A stretch of 64,000 nucleotides of DNA from assembly GCF_902506205.1 (NCBI RefSeq), contig NZ_LR732816.1, forward strand, positions 2,926,993 to 2,990,992. Reading direction: 5' to 3'. Under the pieces are notes generated by a model that was given only the letters and a program-made list of their open reading frames with translations, was not told the origin of the DNA and ran no database searches. Positions 17,152 through 26,727 of this stretch are shown here, piece by piece. Source of the DNA: Brevundimonas sp. G8. Lineage in GTDB: Bacteria; Pseudomonadota; Alphaproteobacteria; Caulobacterales; Caulobacteraceae. Numbering within the stretch: position 1 is the stretch's first letter; every line of letters starts with the position of its first letter. The translations under genes were made by a program, and so were the position numbers.

Positions 17152-17472
17152 ATGCAGTTCACACGAGATCCAAGCGGCACGGTCGAAGTCGACGGCGAAA
17201 CCTATGAGTGGGAGCTTCGTCGCCAACCCCAGCCCAAGGGTGGCAATGTCTGGGAGGGCATGGCCGTGTCCCTGCGCCATGTCGATTTCAAGCGCGAGGC
17301 CATCGTGCAGTTCCCGCCGCCCCTGCGACCCAATGGCCGGCCGGATGTCGAGAAGCAGCGGGTCAATGTTGATGCCGTCCGCACCGCCATCACCTCGGCC
17401 ATCGAGGCGGGCTGGGATCCGGCGTCGCGTGGCAAGGCCGTGGTGTTCGATGTGGACGCCGACGGCAACTGA
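17152..17472 (+). CDS. Conserved hypothetical protein
   Basis: 106 residues, starting at the ATG giving MQFTRDPSG. Composition is soluble, with no signal or membrane segment: TVEVDGETYEWELRRQPQ, then a RREAIVQFP-like strand and RVNVDAVRTAITSAIEAGWDP. The pattern of short strands followed by a helix is consistent with a small alpha/beta domain. It begins 22 bases after the clpP terminator and converges on the HAD phosphatase gene. Family and function not recognised. Confidence 0.7.
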   Translation: MQFTRDPSGTVEVDGETYEWELRRQPQPKGGNVWEGMAVSLRHVDFKREAIVQFPPPLRPNGRPDVEKQRVNVDAVRTAITSAIEAGWDPASRGKAVVFDVDADGN

Positions 17473-17478
17473 CGGCCC

Positions 17479-18126
17479 TCACGGCTTCTGGCGGAACACT
17501 CTGAAGCCGGGCTCCTGGGCCATGGCCAGCATTTCCGTGTCGCCCGAGGTGTCGCCATAGGCTGCGGCCAGCGTCATGTCGTCGCCATAGGCCGCCTTAA
17601 GCCGGTGCACCTTTTCCTCGCCGCGACAATTGGGGCCGGCGAAGTCGCCCGTGATCCGGTCTTGCGAATCGAAGAGGAACTCGGTGCCCAGCAGGGCCTC
17701 TGCGCCCAGTTTGCGGGCGAAGGGGGCGACGGTCGTGGAAGGGGAGGCGGTCACGATTACGCGATGCGCGCCGCGCTCGCCCCATTCGTTCCAGACCTTG
17801 AGCGCATCGGGGCGCATGAAACGGGGCCAGATTTCCTCGGCGAAACGTTCAGCCTCAGCTTCCAGGGTCTGGCGCTGGACGCCTTTCAGAAACTCCTTCA
17901 CCGACGCCGACTTGATCCGTCCCCGGTCACGATCCCGCGCATAGGCCGCCACGGCGGGCGCCAGCTTGACCAAACCCAGCGCCCAGGCCCCCGGTCCGGC
18001 GCGCCAGCGCAGGAATTCGGTGAAACTGTCGCGAATCGTCAGCGTGCCGTCGAAATCGAACGCGACGATGGGTCGCCCCGCAGCCTCGGACTGGCGCAAA
18101 TCCTGCACGATACCCATGTCAGACAT
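17479..18126 (-). CDS. HAD-IB family phosphatase (SerB-like)
   Basis: 215-residue haloacid-dehalogenase hydrolase. Motif I is VAFDFDGTLT (about 19-28), motif II VTASPS, and motif III/IV region AYGDTSGDTEML near the C-terminus. The size and SerB-like plan put it in subfamily IB, phosphatases acting on phosphoserine or other small phosphates; substrate unknown. Start codons at 18126 and 18117 are both possible. It is divergent from clpX. Confidence 0.85.
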   Translation of the reverse strand: MSDMGIVQDLRQSEAAGRPIVAFDFDGTLTIRDSFTEFLRWRAGPGAWALGLVKLAPAVAAYARDRDRGRIKSASVKEFLKGVQRQTLEAEAERFAEEIWPRFMRPDALKVWNEWGERGAHRVIVTASPSTTVAPFARKLGAEALLGTEFLFDSQDRITGDFAGPNCRGEEKVHRLKAAYGDDMTLAAAYGDTSGDTEMLAMAQEPGFRVFRQKP

Positions 18127-18320
18127 TCGCCTTGATCCCCGCCGACACTGATCCATCCACGCACTGCAACAATCCCCTGCCGCCTTCGGGGTTGTCGTCG
18201 CACGTGGGATGGGTGATTGTCATTTTTTGAAGACCTTCGCAGCCAGAGTACTGGAATCAATGTGAGGGAAGCGCGTTTCGGGCCATTTCGGTCCGCCCCG
18301 CGGGAGTGAGATAAGGGTCT

Positions 18321-19589
18321 ATGACCAAAGCAGCCGGCTCAGACGCCAAAAGCACCCTGTACTGCTCGTTCTGCGGAAAGAGCCAGCACGAGGTCCGCAA
18401 ACTCATTGCGGGCCCGACCGTCTTCATCTGCGATGAATGCGTCGAACTGTGCATGGACATCATCCGTGAAGAGCACAAGATCGGCTTCAAGAAGACGACC
18501 GACGGCGTTCCCACGCCCAAGGAAATTCGCGATGTCCTGGACGATTACGTCATCGGCCAGAGCCACGCCAAGAAGGTCCTCTCGGTCGCCGTCCACAACC
18601 ACTACAAGCGCCTGAACCACGCGACGAAGAACAACGACGTCGAACTGGCCAAGTCCAACATCATGCTGATCGGGCCGACCGGCTCGGGCAAGACGCTGCT
18701 GGCCCAGACGCTGGCGCGCATCATCGACGTGCCTTTCACCATGGCCGACGCCACCACCCTGACCGAAGCCGGTTATGTGGGCGAGGACGTCGAGAACATC
18801 ATCCTGAAGCTGCTGCAGGCCTCGGACTATAACGTCGAGCGGGCCCAGCGCGGCATCGTCTACATCGATGAAATCGACAAGATTTCGCGCAAGTCGGACA
18901 ACCCGTCGATCACCCGCGACGTGTCGGGCGAAGGCGTGCAGCAGGCCCTGCTGAAGATCATGGAAGGCACCGTCGCCTCCGTGCCCCCGCAGGGCGGCCG
19001 CAAGCATCCGCAGCAGGAGTTCCTGCAGGTCGACACCGCCAACATCCTGTTCATCGTCGGCGGCGCCTTCGCTGGGCTTGAGAAGGTGATTGCGGCGCGC
19101 GGGGCCGGCGCCTCGATCGGTTTCGGGGCCAAGGTCAAGGAAATCGACGAGCGTCGCACCGGCGACATCCTGAAGGGAGTCGAGCCCGACGACCTGATGC
19201 GGTTCGGCCTGATCCCCGAGTTCATCGGCCGTTTGCCCGTTCTGGCGACGCTGGAAGACCTGGACGAGACGGCTCTTGTGACCATCCTGACCGAGCCGAA
19301 GAACGCTCTGGTCAAGCAGTACAAGCGCCTGTTCGAGATGGAGAATGTCGAACTGAGCTTTACCGACGACGCCCTGATCGCCGTCGCCAAGAAGGCCATC
19401 ACCCGCAAGACCGGCGCGCGCGGCCTGCGTTCGATCCTGGAAGGCATCCTGCTGGAGACCATGTTCGAGCTGCCGACCTTCGAGGGTGTCGAAGAGGTCG
19501 TGGTCAACGCCGAGGTCATCGAAGGCAAGGCTCAGCCCCTGCTGATCTATTCCGAAGTGTCGAAGAAAAAGGCCGACGGCGCCGCCTGA
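18321..19589 (+). CDS. clpX: ATP-dependent Clp protease ATPase subunit ClpX
   Basis: 422-residue AAA+ unfoldase partner of ClpP. The N-terminal C4 zinc finger is CSFCGKS...CDECVELC (about 15-46), Walker A GPTGSGKT (about 119-126), Walker [10 protein letters not shown], pore loop GYVGEDVE, sensor region [11 protein letters not shown]. It recognises substrate degrons and feeds ClpP. It is transcribed alone from the 160-base region it shares with the divergent phosphatase gene, and ends at a strong terminator. Confidence 0.98.
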   Translation: MTKAAGSDAKSTLYCSFCGKSQHEVRKLIAGPTVFICDECVELCMDIIREEHKIGFKKTTDGVPTPKEIRDVLDDYVIGQSHAKKVLSVAVHNHYKRLNHATKNNDVELAKSNIMLIGPTGSGKTLLAQTLARIIDVPFTMADATTLTEAGYVGEDVENIILKLLQASDYNVERAQRGIVYIDEIDKISRKSDNPSITRDVSGEGVQQALLKIMEGTVASVPPQGGRKHPQQEFLQVDTANILFIVGGAFAGLEKVIAARGAGASIGFGAKVKEIDERRTGDILKGVEPDDLMRFGLIPEFIGRLPVLATLEDLDETALVTILTEPKNALVKQYKRLFEMENVELSFTDDALIAVAKKAITRKTGARGLRSILEGILLETMFELPTFEGVEEVVVNAEVIEGKAQPLLIYSEVSKKKADGAA

Positions 19590-19615
19590 TCGGGCCGCAA
19601 GAAGCGATACAGACG

Positions 19616-19648
19616 AAGGCCGGAGCGAGAGATCGCTCCGGCCTTTTT
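19616..19648 (+). terminator. Terminator after clpX
   Basis: 13-bp stem AAGGCCGGAGCGA (19616-19628), loop GAGA, TCGCTCCGGCCTT (19633-19645), then T residues. Confidence 0.93.
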
Positions 19649-19666
19649 CGTTTCCGATTCGAGGGG

Positions 19667-19873
19667 TCAGGCTGTCGGGCGGGCATCCGCCAGCACCAGA
19701 ATGTGACCGGGGTGGGCTTCCGCTTCGGCCCTGGCGCATTGGACGGCGCTCTTGGCGTCGGTGAACACGCCTTCGAACAGGCCATCGCTGGAGGTGACGC
19801 GCCAGCGGGCGCCGACGGGCTGGATCGTCAGGGTTTCGATGGCCGGCGGCGACGGGGGAACCGCCGCAATCAT
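19667..19873 (-). CDS. Small protein, DUF2188-like strand-helix domain, third of a micro-operon
   Basis: 68 residues. The core TIQPVGARWRV...GVFTDAKSAVQCARAEAEAHPG has the order strand, strand, helix seen in DUF2188-type proteins (V-P-x-G-x-W-x-V then an A-rich helix); this resemblance is by eye. Its ATG overlaps the stop of the preceding gene (ATGA), so it is translationally coupled. No membrane segment. Function unknown. Confidence 0.5.
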   Translation of the reverse strand: MIAAVPPSPPAIETLTIQPVGARWRVTSSDGLFEGVFTDAKSAVQCARAEAEAHPGHILVLADARPTA

Positions 19874-20079
19874 TGCGGGCGCCTGTGCTGGTCGCGGTTC
19901 AGGCGGTCGGCCTCGGCCTGCAACCTCGCGGCCAGGCGTTCGGCAGACGCCCGGTCGGGCAGGGGGCGTGTCGTGGCCTTGTTGACCGCCACGGCCCAGC
20001 CGCCTGCGCGGGGCACCACCCGGTATCGTCGGGGTGGGACGGGGTCTGAGGCCCCGCCTTCGACATGGCCCTGCATCAT
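19870..20079 (-). CDS. Small DUF2188-like protein, second of a micro-operon
   Basis: 69 residues starting MMQGHVEGG. The core RYRVVPRAGGWAVAVNKATT...RASAERLAARLQAEADRLN repeats the strand-strand-helix plan of its downstream neighbour, suggesting two related domains side by side. The longer upstream reading of this frame is rejected because it overlaps a better-supported short gene whose TGA forms TGATG with the ATG pair here. Confidence 0.5.
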   Translation of the reverse strand: MMQGHVEGGASDPVPPRRYRVVPRAGGWAVAVNKATTRPLPDRASAERLAARLQAEADRLNRDQHRRPQ

Positions 20080-20204
20080 CGCGACGGCCCCCGAGGAATC
20101 GGCGCGCCGAACAGGGCGCCGATGAAGGTCATCGCCATCTGGACCGAGGTCGGCTTTGGGGCGGGGCGTTTCAGCGATTCCGCCAGCAGGTGTGAACGGC
20201 TCAT
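20076..20204 (-). CDS. 42-residue protein, first of a micro-operon
   Basis: A short gene starting MSRSHLLAESLKR, with a consensus-like GAGGAG (20217-20212) seven bases before the ATG. Composition is basic at the N-terminus and then hydrophobic (VQMAMTFIGALFGAPIP), enough for a short amphipathic or membrane-touching helix. Its TGA overlaps the start of the next gene. The tight ribosome site and the two overlaps downstream argue that it is real. Function unknown. Confidence 0.45.
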   Translation of the reverse strand: MSRSHLLAESLKRPAPKPTSVQMAMTFIGALFGAPIPRGPSR

Positions 20205-20346
20205 GGGTCATCTCCTCGGCCCCACAGAAGACGCCCGAACCCCGTAAAGCCGCCATGTCGAAAGCGTCTCGTCGCATAATGTAGGCGTAAATCGGCGTGA
20301 TCGCGGGCCGTGCGACCACGCAGATGTGGGCCGTTCATCGGTCACG

Positions 20347-20374
20347 CTTGAACCGCGGGTCTTTCAAACCACAT
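20347..20374 (+). promoter_or_regulatory. Candidate heat-shock (RpoH) promoter of lon
   Basis: CTTG (20347-20350), 18 bases, CCACAT (20369-20374) resembles the alphaproteobacterial sigma-32 consensus (CTTG, N17-18, CYTAT-like) with imperfect -10. lon is heat-induced in other bacteria. The stretch 20205-20485 otherwise holds only this promoter region and the promoter of the minus-strand micro-operon. Confidence 0.3.
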
Positions 20375-20485
20375 ACTCATCCGAACGCCGTCGGAATCGA
20401 CGGGCCGTCATGCGCCGGTCGGGCCTCTTGCCCGGCGGACCGTGGCGGCGGGCCGGAGATGATCAATGGCCCAGGAGTACGCATC

Positions 20486-22882
20486 ATGACTGAACCAAAG
20501 ATCCTGCCCGTCCTGCCGCTGAGAGACATCGTCGTCTTCCCGCACATGGTCGTGCCGCTCTTCGTGGGGCGTGAGAAGTCCGTGAAGGCGCTGGACGAAA
20601 TCATGAAGGGCGAGAAGCAGATCCTGCTGGCGACCCAGAAGAACAGCGTCGACGACGATCCGTCGCCGGACGCCATCTATCCCATCGGCGTGCTGGCCAC
20701 CGTGCTTCAGCTGCTGAAACTGCCCGACGGTACGGTGAAGGTGCTGGTCGAGGGCAAGGGCCGTGCGCGCCTGACCCGCTTCACCGACCGCGAGGAGTAT
20801 TTCGAGGCCGAGGCCGTCGAGATCGAGGATGAGCCGGGCGACGCCTCGCAGGCCGAGGCCATGCTGCGCGCCGTGGTCGAGCAGTTCGAGAACTATGTGA
20901 AGCTGAACAAGAAGGTGCCGCCCGAGGCCCTCAGTTCCATCCCCCAGATTACCGACGCCTCCAAGCTGGCTGATTCTGTCGCCGCCCATCTGTCGGTCAA
21001 GATTGCCGACAAGCAGGGGCTGCTGGAAACCTTCGACGTGCCCAAGCGGCTGGAGAAGGTCTATGGCCTGATGGAGGGCGAAATCTCGGTCTTACAGGTC
21101 GAGAAGAAGATCCGCTCGCGCGTGAAGCGCCAGATGGAGAAGACCCAACGCGAATATTATCTGAACGAGCAGATGAAGGCCATCCAGCGCGAGCTGGGCG
21201 AGACCGACGACGCGCGCGACGAGATCATGGACCTAGAGAAGCGCATCCGTAAGACGCGCCTGTCCAAGGAAGCCCGCACCAAGGCTGAGGCCGAGGTCAA
21301 GAAGCTGCGCAACATGTCGCCGATGTCGGCCGAATCGACCGTGGTTCGGAACTACCTCGACTGGCTGCTGTCCGTGCCGTGGGGCAAGGCCAAGCAGAAG
21401 CCGATCGACCTGGCCAAGGCCGAGGAAATCCTTGAGGAGGACCACTTCGGCCTGGAGAAGGTCAAGGAGCGGATCGTCGAGTATCTGGCCGTCCAGGCCC
21501 GCACCGGCAGCCTGAAGGGGCCGATCCTGTGCCTCGTCGGACCTCCCGGCGTCGGCAAGACCTCGCTGGCCAAGTCCATCGCCAAGGCGACCGGGCGTGA
21601 GTATGTCCGCATGTCCCTCGGCGGCGTGCGCGACGAGAGCGAGATCCGCGGCCACCGCCGGACCTATATCGGCTCCATGCCCGGTAAGATCATCCAGTCG
21701 ATGAAGAAGGCCAAGACGACCAATGCTTTCGTCCTGCTGGACGAGATCGACAAGCTGGGGTCCGACTGGCGCGGGGATCCGTCCTCGGCTCTGCTCGAGG
21801 TGCTGGACCCGGCTCAAAACTCGACCTTCGGCGACCACTATCTGGAGGTGGACTACGACCTGTCCCAGGTGATGTTCGTGACGACCGCGAACAGCCTGAA
21901 CATGCCGCAGCCGCTGATGGACCGGATGGAGATCATCCGGGTGTCTGGCTACACCGAGGACGAGAAGGTCGAGATCGCCAAGCGTCACGTCCTGCCCAAA
22001 CAGCTGGAAGACCATGGTCTGAAGGCCGACGAGCTGATCGTGCCGGAAAACACGATCCGCGACCTGATCCGCTACTACACCCGCGAAGCCGGCGTGCGGT
22101 CACTGGAACGCGCCCTGGGCGGACTGGCGCGCAAGGCCGTGCGCGAGATGGCCAAGACGGGCGCCAAGACGATCACGGTGGATGACGCCAAGCTGGCCGA
22201 ATACGCGGGCGTGAAGAAGTTTCGCTATGGCGAGACGGACGAGGAAGATCAGGTCGGCATCGTCACGGGCCTGGCCTGGACAGAGTTCGGCGGCGACATC
22301 CTGACCATCGAGGCGATCAAGATGCCCGGCCGGGGTCGCATGACCGTGACCGGCAACTTGAAGGAGGTGATGAAAGAATCGATCTCCGCCGCCGCCTCCT
22401 ACGTTCGGTCGCGAGCGCTCGACTTCGGCGTCAAGCCGCCGGTGTTCGAGAAGACCGACATCCACGTCCACGTGCCGGACGGCGCAACGCCCAAGGACGG
22501 TCCGTCCGCCGGCGTCGCCATGACCGTGGCCATGGTCTCAGTCCTGACGGGCGTGCCGATCCGCAAGGACATCGCCATGACCGGCGAGATCACCTTGCGC
22601 GGACGGGTCACCGCCATCGGCGGCCTGAAAGAGAAGCTACTTGCGGCGCTCCGCTCGGGCGTCAAGACCGTGCTGATTCCGCAGGAGAACGAGAAGGACC
22701 TCGCCGAGGTGCCGGACAATGTGAAGTCGGCGCTGGAGATCGTGCCGATCTCCACGGCGGATGAGGCGCTGAAGTGGGCGCTGGTCGGCGCGCTGACGCC
22801 GGTGGAATGGGACGAGGCGTCGGAACCGCTTCCGGCGCCGGTTCCGCCCATCGACGGGCCCACGGCCGCCGTCAGCCATTAA
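20486..22882 (+). CDS. lon: ATP-dependent protease Lon
   Basis: 798-residue homohexameric protease. The N-terminal substrate domain starts at [15 protein letters not shown], Walker A is GPPGVGKTS (about 353-361), Walker [10 protein letters not shown], and the catalytic dyad is Ser674 in DGPSAG and Lys717 in GGLKEK. It degrades misfolded proteins and, in Caulobacter relatives, regulators such as DnaA, CcrM and SciP. ATG 20486 is chosen because CCAGGAG precedes it and the conserved N-terminus begins there; the frame is open further upstream without family likeness. Confidence 0.98.
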   Translation: MTEPKILPVLPLRDIVVFPHMVVPLFVGREKSVKALDEIMKGEKQILLATQKNSVDDDPSPDAIYPIGVLATVLQLLKLPDGTVKVLVEGKGRARLTRFTDREEYFEAEAVEIEDEPGDASQAEAMLRAVVEQFENYVKLNKKVPPEALSSIPQITDASKLADSVAAHLSVKIADKQGLLETFDVPKRLEKVYGLMEGEISVLQVEKKIRSRVKRQMEKTQREYYLNEQMKAIQRELGETDDARDEIMDLEKRIRKTRLSKEARTKAEAEVKKLRNMSPMSAESTVVRNYLDWLLSVPWGKAKQKPIDLAKAEEILEEDHFGLEKVKERIVEYLAVQARTGSLKGPILCLVGPPGVGKTSLAKSIAKATGREYVRMSLGGVRDESEIRGHRRTYIGSMPGKIIQSMKKAKTTNAFVLLDEIDKLGSDWRGDPSSALLEVLDPAQNSTFGDHYLEVDYDLSQVMFVTTANSLNMPQPLMDRMEIIRVSGYTEDEKVEIAKRHVLPKQLEDHGLKADELIVPENTIRDLIRYYTREAGVRSLERALGGLARKAVREMAKTGAKTITVDDAKLAEYAGVKKFRYGETDEEDQVGIVTGLAWTEFGGDILTIEAIKMPGRGRMTVTGNLKEVMKESISAAASYVRSRALDFGVKPPVFEKTDIHVHVPDGATPKDGPSAGVAMTVAMVSVLTGVPIRKDIAMTGEITLRGRVTAIGGLKEKLLAALRSGVKTVLIPQENEKDLAEVPDNVKSALEIVPISTADEALKWALVGALTPVEWDEASEPLPAPVPPIDGPTAAVSH

Positions 22883-22901
22883 CGTCAAGTTGAACGCGGA
22901 G

Positions 22902-22938
22902 CGCCGCCGGTGAGCATGCCGGCGGCGTTTTCGTTTTT
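22902..22938 (+). terminator. Terminator after lon
   Basis: CGCCGCCGG (22902-22910), eight-base loop, CCGGCGGCG (22919-22927), followed by TTTTCGTTTTT. Confidence 0.9.
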
Positions 22939-22983
22939 GACGCAACCGTCGATCTGCCCTTTAGTGATTCGTTCGGAGGACAG

Positions 22984-23259
22984 ATGACCAAAGCGGAACT
23001 GATCGGCCGAATGGCCAGCGCGGCGAACATCAGCCGCGACCAGGCGAAATCGGCGCTTGAGGCCTTTACCGATGGTGTGGCTGAAGCGCTGTCGGATGGT
23101 CGAGACGTCAAGCTGATCGGGTTTGGCAGCTTCGTCGCCGTCGAGCGCAAGGCCGGCGTCGCCCGCAATCCTCAAACGGGGGCCGCTGTGGCGCGCCCCG
23201 CATCCCGCACCGCACGCTTTCGCGCCGGGGAAGGTTTGAAAAGCGCCTTGAACGGCTGA
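22984..23259 (+). CDS. HU family DNA-binding protein
   Basis: 91-residue histone-like protein, the usual HU length. It starts MTKAELIGRMASAANIS and has GRDVKLIGFGSFVAVERKAG, RNPQTG (the DNA-arm region, about 60-67, here shorter in basic residues than classical HU) and F-RAGEGLKSALN at the C-terminus. HU bends and compacts DNA as a dimer. A strong ribosome site CGGAGGA precedes the ATG. Its place after lon is conserved in many proteobacteria. Confidence 0.95.
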   Translation: MTKAELIGRMASAANISRDQAKSALEAFTDGVAEALSDGRDVKLIGFGSFVAVERKAGVARNPQTGAAVARPASRTARFRAGEGLKSALNG

Positions 23260-23292
23260 CGTCCAACGGGCATAAGCCCGGCTCTGCATTGA

Positions 23293-23369
23293 GGGCGGCT
23301 AGCTCAGCTGGTCAGAGCATCTCGTTTACACCGAGAGGGTCGGCGGTTCGAACCCGTCGCCGCCTACCA
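23293..23369 (+). tRNA. tRNA-Val (anticodon UAC)
   Basis: 77-base cloverleaf: acceptor GGGCGGC pairs with GCCGCCT (one G-T), D-arm AGCTCAGCTGGTCAGAGC, anticodon loop TTTACAC with TAC at 23337-23339, T-arm GGTTCGAACCC, and an encoded CCA end. Confidence 0.97.
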
Positions 23370-23375
23370 AACAAA

Positions 23376-23406
23376 AAGGCCGCCGGAGCGATCCGGCGGC
23401 CTTTCG
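23376..23406. terminator. Terminator between tRNA-Val and the autotransporter gene
   Basis: AAGGCCGCCGG (23376-23386), loop AGCGAT, CCGGCGGCCTT (23393-23403). T residues follow on the plus strand and a T run on the minus strand, so it may serve both directions. Confidence 0.85.
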
Positions 23407-23427
23407 TGTTTCTGGCGTTCGCTTCGA

Positions 23428-26400
23428 TCAGAAGCGGAAGCTGGCCCGCAGCAGCAGCGAGTAGCGGACGTAGTCTTCCAGCAGTTCGGCGTCGCCGGTC
23501 AGCGATAGCATGCCCAGTTCGTTGCCGAAGTTCAGGCGGAAGCCCAGAATCGGTCCGCCGCCTTCGACGGCGTCGGGCGACAGGATGAAGTCGGGGCCGC
23601 CGCTGGCGAAGCGGGCGATGGTCTCGCCGGCGTCCACCGAGATGTTCTGGCGATAGCCGATGCGAAGTTCGGGACGCACCCAGCCGTTACGGCCGAAGCC
23701 GTAACCGATGTTCATTGCCGCCACAGCCGAGAAGATGTGGCTGTCGCGCGAATCGATGTCGAGGTCGAAGCCGTCGCCGCCGCCAGTCTCGCTGCGGGCG
23801 CCTTCGGACAGGCGGAAATACTCGCCGTAGATTTCCGGGCGAATGTTCAGGCGACCAAAGTTGCGCTCATAGGATGCGCCGCCGGCGACCGCCGCCGTCC
23901 AGCCGTGCCAGTCGGACTTGTTGTTCAAGAAGACGCCGCTGGCGACCAGAGAACGGTCGGCGGTGAAGGAGGCGTAACCACCGGCCGCACGGGCCCAGGT
24001 CGTCCAGTACTGGCCCTGAGCACGCCAGTAGAGGCCCAGTTCAAGCAGGTTGGCCGACAGGACCTCTTCAGCCTCGGCTTCGGGATCCTTGATGTCGGAC
24101 GAGGTGAAGGCGGCCGAGATGCCGAAGGCGCCCAGGCTAGAGCCCTTCTCCACGCCGCCCGCGACGCCGAAGCCTTCCGAGCGGAAGCCGTAGGAGTCGG
24201 TCTTGTCCTTGTCGGCGTAGAAGTTGATTTCCTGCACCCAGGCGCTGGTCTCGCCGGGCGCGGCGACGGCGTTGCGACCCGTCAGGGCGCGCGTCACAGC
24301 ATCGACGCCGGCCGACAGCGACATCAGCGGGCCGCCGGAATGGTCGGGCAGCATCTGCTCGTAGGCGTCGATGAAGCCGTCGCGCGACGTTTGTGATAGG
24401 AAGAGATTGCGAAGCGTCTCGTTGGACCCCAGCGCGCCATAGACGGCGTCGTAGGCCGAGGCCTCGACCGGGATCAGGCCGGCTTCCGAAGCCGTGCGGC
24501 GGCGCGCATCGACATAGACGGTGTTCGCCGCCTGATTCACACCGCCTTCGACGACGTAGAGGTAGGGCGAGTTGCCCGACAGCAGGGTCTGGTTGATCTG
24601 GCCGACGTTGAGCGTGCCGGCCGTGATGATGTCGAACCGCTCAGGCCCGTCGAGCAGCGACGAGAAGCGGACGCCCAGGGTGGAACCGGTCGCCAGGGTC
24701 GCATTGCCGCTGACGTTGAAGCCGCCTGCGGTATTGTTGGCCGGATCCAGATTCACCAGCAGCGTGCCTTCCGCGCCGATGTTCAGGTTCGAGATCGCCG
24801 TGGCGCCAGTCTGGGTGGCGGCCAGGGTGCCCTTGGACACGTTGATGTCCAGAAGGCCGTCGGCGTTCTTGATGGCGCCCGAGACGACCGCGCCGCCGCT
24901 GATGTTCAGACGATCCGCGCCCGCGCCGAAGTCGATGTCGCCCGAGACGACGCCGTTTTCGATGTTGAGCGTATCGGCGCCCGAGCCCAGTTTGATCGCG
25001 CCGACGATGGCCGGTTCGTTGGCGTCCGGCACGCCGTCCTTGTCGGTATCGACAGCAGTGCTGCCCTCGGCGGCGGGGATGCCGTATTGGCGAAGGGTGA
25101 CGCCGGTCGTGTTGGCCGAGAGGTCGATCGCGGTGACGGTTCCGTCCACCGGGGTGGTGTCTGTGGTGCTGGGCGTCAACGAGCCGATGATCGAACCGGC
25201 GTTGTTGAGCTGCGTCAGCGAACCCGATTGGTCGCGGATAACTGTGGCCGAGCCGTGGTTGCCACCAAAGGACGCTACGATGTTGCCGGTGTTGGTCAGC
25301 GACCCGACATTGGCGCCGGCGCCGATCAGGACGGCGGTGGCGTTTTCGGTCAGTTTGCCTGAGGCGACCGCCTGGATGTTGCCCGAGTTGTTGATGGTCG
25401 GTGCAGTGACGCCCGAGCCCACCCAGATGGCGGTGGCGTTGGCGTCGACGGCGGTCGAGGCGATGCCGCCTTCGTTGCGGACACCGCCAACCACGTTGAC
25501 GGCTTGGCCGCCTGTGACGCCCAGCTGAAGCGCACGGGATTCGACGCCGGAATAGAGGCCGGAACCAATGATTGTGCCACGGTTGATCAGGCCATAGGCC
25601 GCATCGCCGGTGCCCACGGCGCCGAGGGTCACTGTATTTGTGGTGGATCCGATCAGCAACGCAGGCGCGCCGCCCAGCGAGGTGATCGAGGCCGTCGTTT
25701 CGCTGACGTCCGGGATACCGTCGCCGTCACGATCGGGATCGTCGCGGTTCTTGATGCCGTCGCCGTCATCATCCTCGTCGCCGTTCTTGACGCCGTCCTT
25801 GTCGTCGTCGCCTTCGATGCCTGCGTCAGAATAGGCCAGAGCCTTGTCCAGAAGCACGCCGCCGGCGACGTTCGCGCCGACTCGTACGGCCGGCCCGCCC
25901 TGAAGCAGGTCATCGGCGTCCAACTCGTCGAGGAACAGGGTCGTCGCGTTGTCGAACGTGCCCGTTGTGGGGCGAGCGGGCGGCGGGGTCGTGTAGCGGT
26001 AGCCCGTGGCCACCACCGAGGAATGAATCTTCAACGCGCCGCCGACATCGCCCTCGATGGAGACGCCGGTCGCATTGGCGCCAAGCGCCGAGATGGAGCC
26101 TGCAAGATCGACGTTGCCCGATATGGGGCCGGTCGTGCGAATGGCGGTGCTGTCATTCCCGGTGACACGCACCGTGCCCAAGCTCTGGAGCTTGCCGTTC
26201 ACGGCTGATTCGACTGACAAACCGTAGGAGTTGTTGCCTTCGACGGCGATCGCCCCGGTGCTTTCGATCAGGATGTTGCCAGTGAAGGGCGAGGCGCCGG
26301 TCACTCGTACGCCATAACGGTTGGTCCCGGTGGCGAAGGGACCATCGAGGTCGCCGTCGCCGTCTGTATCCTTGATGTCGGCCGTTTCCTGCGTGTCGTT

Positions 26401-26727
26401 GACGGTGATCGTGCCGCCGACGATGACCGAGCCGGTGTTGCCGCCGTTCACCAAGATGCCGGTCGAGCCGTCGGCCGATTTGTCCATGGTGATCGAGCTG
26501 CCGCTGTCCAGATCGACCGTGTTGTTCGAGTTCAAGGTCACCGCTGCGCCTGAAGCGACGGCGACGCTGCCGCCGCTAGCGATGCGGATGTTATCAGCAG
26601 CCGTGCCGGTGGCATTGGAAGTCTGGATCGGCGTCGTGCGGGCGGTCGAGATAACGATCTCGGCCTGAGACCCGGTGGCGACCATCAAAGGGGCGATCGC
26701 TACGGCGGTCGCGAGCAAAATACGCAT
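23428..26727 (-). CDS. Autotransporter-type outer-membrane protein with DxDxDG repeats
   Basis: 1099 residues. A signal peptide (MRILLATAVAIAPLMVATGSQA) starts at an ATG eight codons inside the longest frame. The passenger is rich in Gly, Ala, Thr and short beta repeats (INNSGNIQAV, LTNTGNIVAS types) expected of a beta-helix. Three clusters of aspartate-rich DxDxDGxxD motifs lie near residues 125, 324 and 560, like thrombospondin type-3 calcium repeats. The last ~270 residues form the beta-barrel translocator, ending in Phe (ASFRF). It should be displayed on the cell surface; the ligand is unknown. It has no neighbour in an operon. Confidence 0.88.
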   Translation of the reverse strand: MRILLATAVAIAPLMVATGSQAEIVISTARTTPIQTSNATGTAADNIRIASGGSVAVASGAAVTLNSNNTVDLDSGSSITMDKSADGSTGILVNGGNTGSVIVGGTITVNDTQETADIKDTDGDGDLDGPFATGTNRYGVRVTGASPFTGNILIESTGAIAVEGNNSYGLSVESAVNGKLQSLGTVRVTGNDSTAIRTTGPISGNVDLAGSISALGANATGVSIEGDVGGALKIHSSVVATGYRYTTPPPARPTTGTFDNATTLFLDELDADDLLQGGPAVRVGANVAGGVLLDKALAYSDAGIEGDDDKDGVKNGDEDDDGDGIKNRDDPDRDGDGIPDVSETTASITSLGGAPALLIGSTTNTVTLGAVGTGDAAYGLINRGTIIGSGLYSGVESRALQLGVTGGQAVNVVGGVRNEGGIASTAVDANATAIWVGSGVTAPTINNSGNIQAVASGKLTENATAVLIGAGANVGSLTNTGNIVASFGGNHGSATVIRDQSGSLTQLNNAGSIIGSLTPSTTDTTPVDGTVTAIDLSANTTGVTLRQYGIPAAEGSTAVDTDKDGVPDANEPAIVGAIKLGSGADTLNIENGVVSGDIDFGAGADRLNISGGAVVSGAIKNADGLLDINVSKGTLAATQTGATAISNLNIGAEGTLLVNLDPANNTAGGFNVSGNATLATGSTLGVRFSSLLDGPERFDIITAGTLNVGQINQTLLSGNSPYLYVVEGGVNQAANTVYVDARRRTASEAGLIPVEASAYDAVYGALGSNETLRNLFLSQTSRDGFIDAYEQMLPDHSGGPLMSLSAGVDAVTRALTGRNAVAAPGETSAWVQEINFYADKDKTDSYGFRSEGFGVAGGVEKGSSLGAFGISAAFTSSDIKDPEAEAEEVLSANLLELGLYWRAQGQYWTTWARAAGGYASFTADRSLVASGVFLNNKSDWHGWTAAVAGGASYERNFGRLNIRPEIYGEYFRLSEGARSETGGGDGFDLDIDSRDSHIFSAVAAMNIGYGFGRNGWVRPELRIGYRQNISVDAGETIARFASGGPDFILSPDAVEGGGPILGFRLNFGNELGMLSLTGDAELLEDYVRYSLLLRASFRF

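Noticed and set aside
20080..20319. Longer N-terminal extension of the 69-residue gene, starting at 20319 or 20211
   Set aside because: No spaced ribosome site at either start, and the overlapping 42-codon frame has GAGGAG at the right distance and ends on a TGATG coupling.
25700..25830. DNA tandem repeat in the autotransporter gene
   Set aside because: The repetition follows from the DxDxDG protein motifs; the DNA units are irregular and do not form a separate repeat element.
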